Source: Betaproteobacteria bacterium HGW-Betaproteobacteria-8
Lineage (GTDB): Bacteria > Pseudomonadota > Gammaproteobacteria > Burkholderiales > Methylophilaceae
Direction: 5' to 3'
NCBI GenBank assembly: GCA_002842135.1
Contig: PHCD01000086.1
Location: forward strand, 1 to 6,399
DNA: 6,399 nt
Shown here in pieces: positions 1-6,399 of the stretch (position 1 is its first letter; each line of letters begins with the position of its first letter). The notes beneath the pieces are model-generated. The model searched no databases, was not told the DNA's origin, and saw only the letters and a list, made by a program, of their open reading frames with translations. Made by a program: the position numbers and the translations under genes.

Positions 1-1422
1 GTACTTGGACTCAACTGGCTCGTATGTCATACATACGTGGTTCAGTGGTGAGTAGATCAAGCCAGTGCGTGGGCTGTAAGCTGCAGGCTGTTGGTCTTTA
101 GTACCCAAAGCAGCTGGGCAGATACCCTTGGCGTTGTAGTCTTGGTGAGTAGAAGCAGAACCTACCTTATGTGGTACGCCAGACTTCAGGTCAACGTGAG
201 TTGCCCAGTTAACGAATGGGTGTACTTTTTCAGCAGCTACCAGAGAACCGGTGTTAGCTTCGAAAGTGTATGCGAAACCGTTACGGTCATGGTGCCATGC
301 GTATGTCTTGCCACCCTTGTCGAACAGGATCACTTCGTTAATGCCGTCATAATCCCACTCATCGTGTGGAGTCATTTGATAGCCCCACTTAGCAACGCCA
401 GTGTCAACGTCACGTGCGAAGATGGTCATGGACCACTTGTTGTCGCCTGGACGTACGTCTGGGTTCCAAACAGATGGGTTACCAGTACCGTAGAATACGG
501 TGTTGGTCTTGGCATCATATGGCCACCAGCCCCATACGGAACCGCCACCATGTTGCCAGCCATCTTTAACTGCTTGTGGCTTCAACCATGTCTTAACACC
601 GAGGTCAGCAACCGGGAACTTCAGTTGGTCTTTTGACAGAGCCTTGAAGGAACCGCCTTCTTTGTTACCGCCGTTCACGTCTTGGTATGTAGACAGAGCG
701 GAGTAGTGTGGGTTGGCTTTGTTGAAGTCAGCACCGATCAGCACTTCGCTGTCAGGACCAGTGGAGTAGGCCTTCCATGCCAAGGAACCGTCTTTGATGT
801 TGTATGCAGCGATAAAGCAGCGAACACCGAATTCAGCACCTGAGCAACCTGTCAGAACCTTGTCCTTGATGACATGAGGAGCATTGGTGTTGGTTGCGCC
901 AACCTTAGGATCGGTATTGGAAACATCCCAAACCTTAGCACCGGTCTTAGCATCCAGAGCAACCAGCATACCGTCGTTCTGTTGCAGGAAGATCTTGCCA
1001 TCGCCAAAACCCAGACCACGGCTTACGTTGTCGCAGCACAGAACTGCTTGAACGGATGGGTCTTGTTTAGGGAAGTAAGCCCAGACGATCTTTTGATTGT
1101 CGTTCAGGTCAAGAGCGTAAACGTTGTTTGGGAATGCTGTATGAACATACATCATGTTGCCAACAACGACTGGTGAACCTTCGTGGCCACGGTTAACACC
1201 GGTAGCGAATGTCCAGGCAGCCTTCAGGTTCTTGACGTTACCTTTGTTGACTTGGTTAAGTTGGCTGTAGCCATTGTTGTTGTGCTGACCACGTGGATGT
1301 GCCCAGTTGTTCTTGTCTTTCATTGCAGCTTCTTGGTCTGCAGCAGCAGATGCAACCATTGGCATTGCCAGTGATGCACCGATTGCCAAACCGAGAGCCA
1401 GCTTGAGTTTGCTCATCTCCAT
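1..1422 (-). CDS. xoxF: Lanthanide-type PQQ methanol dehydrogenase large subunit XoxF (3' end missing)
   Basis: This enzyme oxidises methanol to formaldehyde (XoxF types may go on to formate) in the periplasm, using pyrroloquinoline quinone and passing electrons to a c-type cytochrome. The minus-strand frame is open from 1422 to the window edge, giving 474 residues of a family of about 600. Residues 1-26 form a signal peptide ending VASA. The PQQ-contacting vicinal cysteine pair is C129-C130. Metal and PQQ ligands are visible as E197 (GAEFGVR), N315 (GTGNPS) and the acid pair D357/D359 in WDYDG; an Arg follows at 380 (HDRNG). The second Asp (D359) is the hallmark of XoxF, since calcium-type MxaF has Ala there. 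ATG 1422 is chosen because GGAG lies 7 nt upstream; the in-frame ATG at 1416 has no spacing for a ribosome site. No xoxG or xoxJ partner is visible because the downstream side is outside the window. XoxF4 membership is an inference from overall resemblance. Confidence 0.95.
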   Translation of the reverse strand, partial: MEMSKLKLALGLAIGASLAMPMVASAAADQEAAMKDKNNWAHPRGQHNNNGYSQLNQVNKGNVKNLKAAWTFATGVNRGHEGSPVVVGNMMYVHTAFPNNVYALDLNDNQKIVWAYFPKQDPSVQAVLCCDNVSRGLGFGDGKIFLQQNDGMLVALDAKTGAKVWDVSNTDPKVGATNTNAPHVIKDKVLTGCSGAEFGVRCFIAAYNIKDGSLAWKAYSTGPDSEVLIGADFNKANPHYSALSTYQDVNGGNKEGGSFKALSKDQLKFPVADLGVKTWLKPQAVKDGWQHGGGSVWGWWPYDAKTNTVFYGTGNPSVWNPDVRPGDNKWSMTIFARDVDTGVAKWGYQMTPHDEWDYDGINEVILFDKGGKTYAWHHDRNGFAYTFEANTGSLVAAEKVHPFVNWATHVDLKSGVPHKVGSASTHQDYNAKGICPAALGTKDQQPAAYSPRTGLIYSPLNHVCMTYEPVESKY

Positions 1423-1429
1423 TTTGAAT

Positions 1430-1433
1430 CTCC
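1430..1433 (-). promoter_or_regulatory. Ribosome binding site of xoxF
   Basis: On the minus strand GGAG stands 7 nt before the ATG at 1422. It decides the start in favour of the product beginning MEMSKLK rather than the second Met two codons later, where GGAG would abut the ATG. Confidence 0.7.
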
Positions 1434-1451
1434 ATAGTTGTTAATACTAAG

Positions 1452-1469
1452 GTTTAAGTCAGCTTAAAC
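1452..1469 (-). promoter_or_regulatory. Second hairpin in the xoxF leader
   Basis: In the mRNA sense GTTTAAG and CTTAAAC form a perfect 7-bp stem around a CTGA loop, about 30 nt before the start codon. No U-tract follows, so it is not an intrinsic terminator. It could affect translation or RNA stability. Confidence 0.35.
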
Positions 1470-1528
1470 TGCACACTTGCATCCCCGACTTTCACCGAGT
1501 TAATGACCGGTTTACAGATAAGCTTGAG

Positions 1529-1544
1529 CTGCATTTTCATGCAG
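1529..1544 (-). promoter_or_regulatory. 5' leader hairpin of xoxF with GAAA tetraloop
   Basis: In the xoxF mRNA sense this reads CTGCAT-GAAA-ATGCAG, a perfect 6-bp stem closed by a GNRA-type tetraloop. It falls at the very 5' end of the transcript predicted from the promoter at 1553-1581, where a hairpin could protect the mRNA from decay or be part of a leader regulatory element. The structure is seen; the role is inferred. Confidence 0.4.
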
Positions 1545-1552
1545 TGAAGGGC

Positions 1553-1581
1553 ATATTAGAACTTTCCAAAACGATTTGCAA
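1553..1581 (-). promoter_or_regulatory. Sigma70-like promoter of xoxF
   Basis: Reading leftward, TTGCAA (1576-1581) and TAATAT (1553-1558) are separated by exactly 17 bp. Each hexamer matches the sigma70 consensus at 4 of 6 positions. Transcription would start near 1545 and give a leader of about 120 nt. The tandem repeat at 1588-1609 lies 6 bp upstream of the -35 box, a position typical for an activator. This is inferred from sequence only. Confidence 0.5.
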
Positions 1582-1587
1582 TACTCC

Positions 1588-1609
1588 ATTTACAATTTAT
1601 TTACAATTT
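1588..1609. repeat. Perfect 11-bp tandem repeat upstream of xoxF (candidate operator)
   Basis: ATTTACAATTT occurs twice head to tail, at 1588-1598 and 1599-1609, with no mismatch. The 11-bp period is about one helical turn, so two protein protomers would sit on the same face of the DNA, as with OmpR/PhoB-type response regulators. It lies between the divergent xoxF and peptidase promoters and ends 6 bp from the xoxF -35 box. A degenerate related string (TTACATTT) follows at 1631-1638. The binding protein is unknown. Confidence 0.5.
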
Positions 1610-1653
1610 AACTTTAACCTGCCCAACATATTACATTTCGCAACGTGCAGAAA

Positions 1654-1662
1654 TGTTATGAT
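1654..1662 (+). promoter_or_regulatory. Possible extended -10 promoter of the peptidase/YihY unit
   Basis: TGTTATGAT contains a TGN extended -10 motif joined to TATGAT, which matches 5 of 6 consensus bases. No good -35 hexamer is present at 17 bp; TTACAT at 1631-1636 is 20 bp away. Transcription would start near 1669, on a short AT-rich dyad (ATTAT/ATAAT, 1670-1684), and leave a leader of about 40 nt. Confidence 0.35.
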
Positions 1663-1707
1663 GTGAAAAATTATCATTAATAATCAACGCGGAATAGCAT
1701 CTTTACC

Positions 1708-2667
1708 ATGCCTCAAGACAGCACTTACAATTTGTATCCCGAAATAGATTTTTATCACTCAGACTGGTTAAAAGTATCTGAAATCCACTCTATTTATTAT
1801 GAAGAGTGTGGAAATCCCGGTGGTCGACCGGTAGTTTTCCTGCACGGCGGCCCTGGCAGTGGCTGCAACCCCAATCAGCGCCGCTTCTTCGACCCGGCAC
1901 ATTACCGCATCATATTACTCGACCAGCGCGGTTGCGGCCGTAGCCAGCCATTGGGTGAAACCGCTGCCAACACCATTGATGACCTGGTAGCCGACATTGA
2001 GAAACTACGCTCGCATCTTGGCATTGAACGCTGGCTGGTATTTGGCGGCTCATGGGGCAGTACACTGGGAATTGCCTACGCGATTGCACACCCTGAGGTT
2101 GTAACCGGCCTGGTATTGCGCGGCATCTTTCTCAGCCGCCAAAGTGAACTTGACTGGTTCCTGGGCCAGAGCGAGCAATTCTTTCCAGAAGCCTGGAACA
2201 ATCTGCTTGAATACCTGCCTGCAAGTGATCGTGACACTCCCTTGCAGAGCTATGCCAAACGCATATTCTCCGGTGACATTGCCATCAGCGCACCAGCCGC
2301 AACACGCTGGAACGACTACGAAAGCAGCATCATGAGCTTGCAACCCGGCACTGGCAGCTCAACGCCGGTATCCGATGAGGTACAGGTAGCCAGGGCACGC
2401 GTACAGATACACTATATATTGCATGGCTGTTTTGTCAGCCATCGCGACCTGCTGGAAGAAGTGAAGAAATTGGGCCATATTCCTACTGTTATCGTGCAGG
2501 GGCGTTATGATATGGTATGTCCTCCGCTGACTGCATGGCAGCTTAAACTGGCCTTGCCGCAAGCCGAGTTTCACATGATTCCAGACGCAGGACATTCGGC
2601 GATGGAGCCGGGCACTCGTAGCACACTGATTGCGGCAACCGAAAAATTCAAAACCTTACATTATTAA
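1708..2667 (+). CDS. pip: Proline iminopeptidase (alpha/beta hydrolase, peptidase family S33)
   Basis: The family releases an N-terminal proline from peptides in the cytoplasm. The 319-residue product has the usual family length and no signal peptide. It shows the oxyanion-hole motif HGGPG (46-50), the conserved DQRGCGRS (72-79) and the nucleophile elbow GGSWGS with Ser115. Asp268 (GRYDMV) and His296 (DAGHS) complete the triad. Glu205 (NDYES) fits one of the two glutamates that hold the substrate amino group. The second, normally in an ARxExHY motif, is replaced by Gln233 (ARVQIHY), so substrate preference may differ from classical enzymes. The ribosome site is weak (GGAA 13 nt upstream), but the N-terminus matches the family start. 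The next gene follows after 2 nt, implying co-transcription. Confidence 0.93.
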   Translation: MPQDSTYNLYPEIDFYHSDWLKVSEIHSIYYEECGNPGGRPVVFLHGGPGSGCNPNQRRFFDPAHYRIILLDQRGCGRSQPLGETAANTIDDLVADIEKLRSHLGIERWLVFGGSWGSTLGIAYAIAHPEVVTGLVLRGIFLSRQSELDWFLGQSEQFFPEAWNNLLEYLPASDRDTPLQSYAKRIFSGDIAISAPAATRWNDYESSIMSLQPGTGSSTPVSDEVQVARARVQIHYILHGCFVSHRDLLEEVKKLGHIPTVIVQGRYDMVCPPLTAWQLKLALPQAEFHMIPDAGHSAMEPGTRSTLIAATEKFKTLHY

Positions 2668-2669
2668 AA

Positions 2670-3974
2670 TTGGCAATTAAATTTCATCGTGTAAAGTCCT
2701 TGGGCAGCCACCCGGCGATTGCCAGGCCACGCGAGGCCTATGCAAAGCATCGCTACAGCACGCCTTTGTTCGTGCTGCATGAAACACTGGCTGCATTCAA
2801 GCTGCACAACGGCCTGAGCATGTCGGCATCGTTGTCTTTCTATGCCATGCTCGCGCTAATCCCCATGGCCTTGCTCATGTTCTTTGTGCTGAGCCACCTG
2901 ATATTCACCTCGGATTACGCCATCGTCAAACTGGCTATCCTCACCAGCAACCTGGTACCTAAACTGAGCAACCGCATCATGATCGAGGTATACAACGCCT
3001 CTCAGCAAAAGGCGGTTTGGGGTGCCTTTGGCCTGCTGGCGTTATTCTGGGTGGTAACCCCGCTGGCAGGGGCAATGCGCTCAGCTTTCTACACTATGGC
3101 TTCCATGCTGGAAACGCCTTCTTATATCAAGCGCAAAATCAAGGACTCCATTGCCGTGCTCGGCATCCTGCTGATTTTCTTTCTCTTCAGCATCAGTGGA
3201 TTGATGCTGGAGAAAATTGTCGATTTCATCAAGCCGGCAGCGAGTTATACCGAAATCATCAATACGCTGGGCTCATTTGCACTCACCACGCTATGTGTTG
3301 CCGCTTTTTACCGTATTACATTCCCGGCCAAGACCAGTTTTATCCATATCATGATCGGATCCGCCCTGATAGCCATGCTTTGGCTGGCAATGCGTCCGGC
3401 TTTTGCCCTGTTCCTGTCTGTAAATCAATCCTATGGCAGCATGTTCGGCGGCATGAAAAATCTGTTTATCTCTATAGGCTGGCTCTACTACACGTTTGCC
3501 GTATTCATGATAGGCACCGAACTGATCAGCATTCTGCGCAAAAAAGAAGTACTGCTTCTGCGCGGCCTGTTTACCCAGATGCCCGATGACAGCAAGCATT
3601 ATTTACGCGAACTGATGAAACGCTATGGCAGGAAACTCAAGCAAGGCGAATTTTTCTTTAGACAGGGCGATGATGACCATGACATCTTTTACGTAGTCTC
3701 TGGACATATCAAACTGGTCACCAACGGCAACTTGTTGCGCGAAATGGAAGCGGGGGATTATTTCGGCGAAATGGCATTCCTGACTGACACACCGCGATTT
3801 GCCGATGCAGTTGTTGCATCAAAAGCAGCCGAAGTGGTGGTCATCAGCTCAAACAATATAGAAACATTGATGATGGATGACCCCAAAGTTGCAATGAATT
3901 TCCTGCGCGAGATGGCGACTAGGTTACAGGCCAGCCAACAACAAAACATCCCTAGCGCCAGCCATCAATCCTGA
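2670..3974 (+). CDS. BrkB/YihY-family inner membrane protein fused to a cyclic-nucleotide-binding domain
   Basis: Residues about 35-290 form the BrkB/YihY membrane domain (once called RNase BN). About six hydrophobic segments lie near 51-78, 115-135, 161-185, 203-217, 225-250 and 262-288, and the family signature appears as NQSYGSMFGG (252-261) followed by GTEL (282-285). Residues about 310-420 are a cNMP/CAP-type sensor fold. It has the core glycines (G326, G333, G345) and a phosphate-binding cassette with GEMA (366-369) and Arg376. The residue after that Arg is Phe rather than the small residue usual in cAMP binders, so the ligand is uncertain. The likely start is TTG 2670, two bases after the peptidase stop; no ATG before the first membrane segment gives a better start. 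The transport substrate or envelope role is not known for this family. The 3' end overlaps the convergent SemiSWEET gene by 23 bp. Confidence 0.9.
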   Translation: MAIKFHRVKSLGSHPAIARPREAYAKHRYSTPLFVLHETLAAFKLHNGLSMSASLSFYAMLALIPMALLMFFVLSHLIFTSDYAIVKLAILTSNLVPKLSNRIMIEVYNASQQKAVWGAFGLLALFWVVTPLAGAMRSAFYTMASMLETPSYIKRKIKDSIAVLGILLIFFLFSISGLMLEKIVDFIKPAASYTEIINTLGSFALTTLCVAAFYRITFPAKTSFIHIMIGSALIAMLWLAMRPAFALFLSVNQSYGSMFGGMKNLFISIGWLYYTFAVFMIGTELISILRKKEVLLLRGLFTQMPDDSKHYLRELMKRYGRKLKQGEFFFRQGDDDHDIFYVVSGHIKLVTNGNLLREMEAGDYFGEMAFLTDTPRFADAVVASKAAEVVVISSNNIETLMMDDPKVAMNFLREMATRLQASQQQNIPSASHQS

Positions 3975-4218
3975 TTTTCATGATCAGCACCAACCCTGCC
4001 AGCACTAGCGTGATGGCATTGGCCACAATCACCGGCCAGGAACCTATCAGCAGGCCGTAACAGAACCACGATGCCACACCCGTGGTAAACAGGGCATACA
4101 TGCCAATAGAAACATCCCGGGTAGACCTTGTGCGCCAAACCTTGATGACCTGCGGAATGAACGCAATGGTGGTCAAAGTGGCGGCAATAAATCCAATAAT
4201 AGTGGCGTAAGTGTTCAT
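3952..4218 (-). CDS. SemiSWEET / PQ-loop small sugar transporter
   Basis: SemiSWEETs are three-helix membrane proteins that dimerise to move sugars, mostly by facilitated diffusion. From ATG 4218 the product is 88 residues, the normal family size. Three hydrophobic helices lie near 5-27, 38-58 and 62-82. The first carries the PQ motif (IPQVIK, P22-Q23). Trp51 (SWFCYG) and Asn67 (VANAI) match the conserved pocket pair of the family. The frame extends upstream to ATG 4305, but those 29 residues are polar, lack a ribosome site and would precede the first helix, so the shorter start is preferred. A promoter-like pair at 4240-4268 also supports it. The substrate cannot be read from sequence. The last 23 bp overlap the end of the convergent YihY gene. 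Confidence 0.88.
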   Translation of the reverse strand: MNTYATIIGFIAATLTTIAFIPQVIKVWRTRSTRDVSIGMYALFTTGVASWFCYGLLIGSWPVIVANAITLVLAGLVLIMKIRIDGWR

Positions 4219-4220
4219 GC

Positions 4221-4238
4221 GTGCGTTCTTAAACGCAC
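4221..4238. repeat. Perfect 7-bp inverted repeat abutting the SemiSWEET start codon
   Basis: GTGCGTT and AACGCAC flank a 4-nt spacer, and the repeat ends 2 nt before the ATG at 4218. It covers the predicted transcription start and the place where a ribosome site should be; no good Shine-Dalgarno is seen. It may be an operator for a dimeric repressor or, if transcribed in full, a translation-blocking hairpin. Confidence 0.4.
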
Positions 4239-4239
4239 T

Positions 4240-4268
4240 ATTATCTTGCACCTGAACTAAGTTATGAA
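4240..4268 (-). promoter_or_regulatory. Sigma70-like promoter of the SemiSWEET gene
   Basis: Reading leftward, TTCATA (4263-4268) and GATAAT (4240-4245) are 17 bp apart, matching consensus at 4 and 5 of 6 positions. Transcription would begin near 4233, giving a leader of only about 15 nt before ATG 4218. This argues against the upstream ATG at 4305. Confidence 0.45.
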
Positions 4269-4355
4269 AGCTTTTTTCAGAAAACACCCGGAGAACAGAT
4301 GCCATGAATCAAAACGGCATCACTGGCTGATGGCTGTCGGGTACTGAATAGCACC

Positions 4356-4532
4356 CTAGACGCAATCACAATAGGCTTCGATACGTTTGACGAATTCCTC
4401 GCGCGCATCCTGTTCGGCGGCGGCTGTATCCTGAGCCGCCTGACTTTCAGCAGCCAAAATCTCTACGGTTTTCTGGAACTCGCCCATCAGAGGGGGAACT
4501 GGCTGTTTGACACTGACATGTTGCAACTTCAT
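4356..4532 (-). CDS. Unrecognised 58-residue protein
   Basis: I do not recognise this family. The minus-strand frame runs from ATG 4532 to TAG at 4356-4358, and AAGGAG stands 7 nt before the ATG, the strongest ribosome site in the window. The product starts MKLQHVSVKQPVPPL. Its middle (about residues 17-56) is rich in Ala, Glu and Gln, looks fully helical and has an overall acidic charge. It ends in Tyr-Cys-Asp-Cys-Val, a CxC tail that could bind metal or form a disulfide. There is no signal peptide or membrane segment. It lies upstream of the SemiSWEET gene on the same strand, but that gene seems to have its own promoter. The strong ribosome site and clean frame favour a real gene; function is unknown. 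Confidence 0.65.
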   Translation of the reverse strand: MKLQHVSVKQPVPPLMGEFQKTVEILAAESQAAQDTAAAEQDAREEFVKRIEAYCDCV

Positions 4533-4539
4533 TTTAAAG

Positions 4540-4545
4540 CTCCTT
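4540..4545 (-). promoter_or_regulatory. Strong ribosome binding site of the 58-residue gene
   Basis: AAGGAG on the minus strand, 7 nt from ATG 4532, is near the optimum and is the main reason to accept this short frame as a gene. Confidence 0.65.
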
Positions 4546-4590
4546 TTGGGATTTTTTTACACGGGCTGAATGATGATCCAGCGCACTTGT

Positions 4591-4621
4591 GACTCACTTT
4601 TTTTGAAATGATTCACTTTTT
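4591..4621. repeat. Imperfect 12-bp direct repeat in the divergent intergenic region
   Basis: GACTCACTTTTT (4591-4602) and GATTCACTTTTT (4610-4621) differ at one base, with starts 19 bp apart. They lie between the 58-residue gene and the PepSY gene, which diverge. They could be regulator half-sites or a chance effect of T-rich sequence. Confidence 0.3.
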
Positions 4622-4649
4622 AATACAGTGCAGATTCTAGGAGCAGTTC

Positions 4650-4741
4650 ATGACATTTTCAAGACATTGGAATGAAGATTTATCAGGGATATATCCATGA
4701 AAAATCAGAGGCTTCCAGATACAAAGTATTTTTCAGCCTGA
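4650..4741 (+). other. Two overlapping micro-ORFs (16 and 14 codons) upstream of the PepSY gene
   Basis: ATG 4650 has AGGAG 6 nt upstream and encodes 16 residues ending at TGA 4698-4700. A second ATG (4697) overlaps that stop as ATGA and encodes 14 residues ending at 4741. The arrangement resembles translational coupling, but the peptides are too short to show homology and may be chance. They could be a leader peptide, a microprotein pair or the decayed remains of a gene. Confidence 0.25.
4667..4695 (+). promoter_or_regulatory. Possible promoter of the PepSY gene
   Basis: TTGGAA (4667-4672) and TATATC (4690-4695) are 17 bp apart, each matching 4 of 6 consensus bases. The -10 lies in the perfect palindrome GGATATATCC (4687-4696). 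The leader would be about 95 nt. If this promoter is used, the micro-ORF at 4650 would not be translated from its transcript. Confidence 0.3.
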
Positions 4742-4796
4742 ATTAAGTTTGCCTGAATAAACTGCAAAGCGTCATATAACTTTCAGGAGTACTACC

Positions 4797-5114
4797 ATGA
4801 AAAATTTAAACCGCCTGCTCATCATTTCCGGATTTGCTTTTCTAGTGGCCGGACCGGCATTGGCTGACGACGATAATCCAGCCAAGATGAAAACTATCGC
4901 AGAAGCCGCTGGTCTCATTTCCTTGGACGAAGCCAAGACAAAAGCACTGACTGCAAAACCGGGCACCGTTATCGAGGCTGAACTTGACGACCGCTCTTGG
5001 CCCCAAGGCTGGGATTACGAGTTCGAGATCATCGACGCCGATGGCAAAGAATGGGATGTTGATATCGATGCCAAAACTGGCGAAGTCCGCAAAGTAAAAG
5101 CCGACTGGTTCTAA
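4797..5114 (+). CDS. Secreted PepSY-domain protein
   Basis: PepSY domains are small periplasmic or extracellular modules, some of which inhibit or bind proteases or take part in redox and signalling proteins. The 105-residue product begins with a signal peptide (MKNLNRLL, hydrophobic core 7-19, cleavage after ALA at 21-23). The rest forms one PepSY unit: a helix with SLDEAKTKAL (42-51), then strands with YEFEIIDADGK (74-84), WDVDIDAKTGEV (86-97) and the end VKADWF. The mature part is strongly acidic. AGGAG 7 nt before ATG 4797 supports the start. A hairpin terminator follows 12 nt after the stop, so it is probably a single-gene transcript. The partner or target is not indicated. Confidence 0.88.
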   Translation: MKNLNRLLIISGFAFLVAGPALADDDNPAKMKTIAEAAGLISLDEAKTKALTAKPGTVIEAELDDRSWPQGWDYEFEIIDADGKEWDVDIDAKTGEVRKVKADWF

Positions 5115-5126
5115 TCTGCAGTACTA

Positions 5127-5156
5127 AAAGGGGCTCACCAGAGTCCCTTTGGTTTT
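5127..5156 (+). terminator. Intrinsic terminator after the PepSY gene
   Basis: AAAGGGGCTC (5127-5136) and GAGTCCCTTT (5141-5150) pair over 10 bp with one G-U, around an ACCA loop. The T-rich tail is the stem's own TTT followed by GGTTTT, so the tract is interrupted and termination may be partial. Confidence 0.65.
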
Positions 5157-5168
5157 CCGGACACACCA

Positions 5169-6399
<1,231 letters not shown>

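Noticed and set aside
91..1374. Several plus-strand open frames of 63 to 181 codons at the left edge.
   Set aside because: They lie antisense to xoxF, whose minus-strand frame is open throughout and carries all family motifs; their translations resemble no protein family.
1..1422. Calcium-type MxaF identity for the methanol dehydrogenase.
   Set aside because: MxaF has Ala where this protein has the second Asp of WDYDG.
1666..1684. AT-rich string resembling a Fur box just upstream of the peptidase gene.
   Set aside because: Only about 11 of 19 positions match the consensus, which is expected by chance in such AT-rich DNA; no iron-related gene is adjacent.
2050..2595. Open frames inside the peptidase gene on both strands, and similar ones inside the YihY gene (3017-3949).
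   Set aside because: They overlap well-supported genes, have no ribosome sites and lack recognisable domains.
4219..4305. A 29-residue N-terminal extension of the SemiSWEET protein from ATG 4305.
   Set aside because: No ribosome site, polar sequence before the first helix, family length fits the ATG at 4218, and a promoter-like pair lies inside the extension.
4311..4335. Small dyad (CATCA/TGATG) after the 58-residue gene as a terminator.
   Set aside because: Only a 5-bp stem with no T-tract.
4749..4780. TTGCCT and TATAAC as a promoter close to the PepSY gene.
   Set aside because: The spacing is 20 bp and the start would fall on the ribosome binding site.

Overview
The window looks like chromosomal DNA from a methylotrophic betaproteobacterium, most likely of the Methylophilaceae (Methylophilus/Methylotenera type). 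The main reason is the left-edge gene: a PQQ-dependent methanol dehydrogenase large subunit with the lanthanide-type (XoxF) active site, most like the XoxF4 group that is typical of this family as far as I can judge by eye. Base composition is moderate, and the other genes look like ordinary core or accessory genes of such a bacterium. I see no rRNA, tRNA, CRISPR array, insertion sequence or phage gene.

Layout. Positions 1-1422 (minus): N-terminal 474 residues of xoxF, cut by the window edge. Positions 1423-1707: a divergent control region with a sigma70-like xoxF promoter, a perfect 11-bp tandem repeat just upstream of its -35 box, a roughly 120-nt leader with two perfect hairpins, and a weaker promoter for the rightward genes. 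Positions 1708-3974 (plus): a two-gene unit, a proline iminopeptidase followed after 2 nt by a TTG-started BrkB/YihY membrane protein fused to a cyclic-nucleotide-binding domain. Positions 3952-4218 (minus): a SemiSWEET sugar transporter whose 3' end overlaps the YihY gene tail to tail by 23 bp. Positions 4356-4532 (minus): an unrecognised 58-residue protein with a strong ribosome binding site. Positions 4533-4796: an intergenic stretch with a direct repeat, a possible promoter and two tiny overlapping ORFs. Positions 4797-5114 (plus): a secreted PepSY-domain protein followed by a hairpin terminator. Positions 5169-6117 (plus): a membrane-anchored SdiA-regulated-family (YjiK-like) protein interrupted by a one-base shift in an A9 run. 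Positions 6114-6399 (minus): the C-terminal 94 residues of triosephosphate isomerase, whose stop codon shares a CTAG with the restored stop of the preceding gene.

How the genes relate. xoxF supplies periplasmic methanol oxidation and tpiA central carbon metabolism. The genes between them do not form one obvious pathway: they are a peptidase, an envelope protein with a possible second-messenger sensor, a small sugar-type transporter and two exported or anchored proteins. No single new multi-gene system is evident. The most interesting points are the xoxF control region, the YihY-cNMP fusion, the A9 frameshift, and the small unannotated 58-residue gene.
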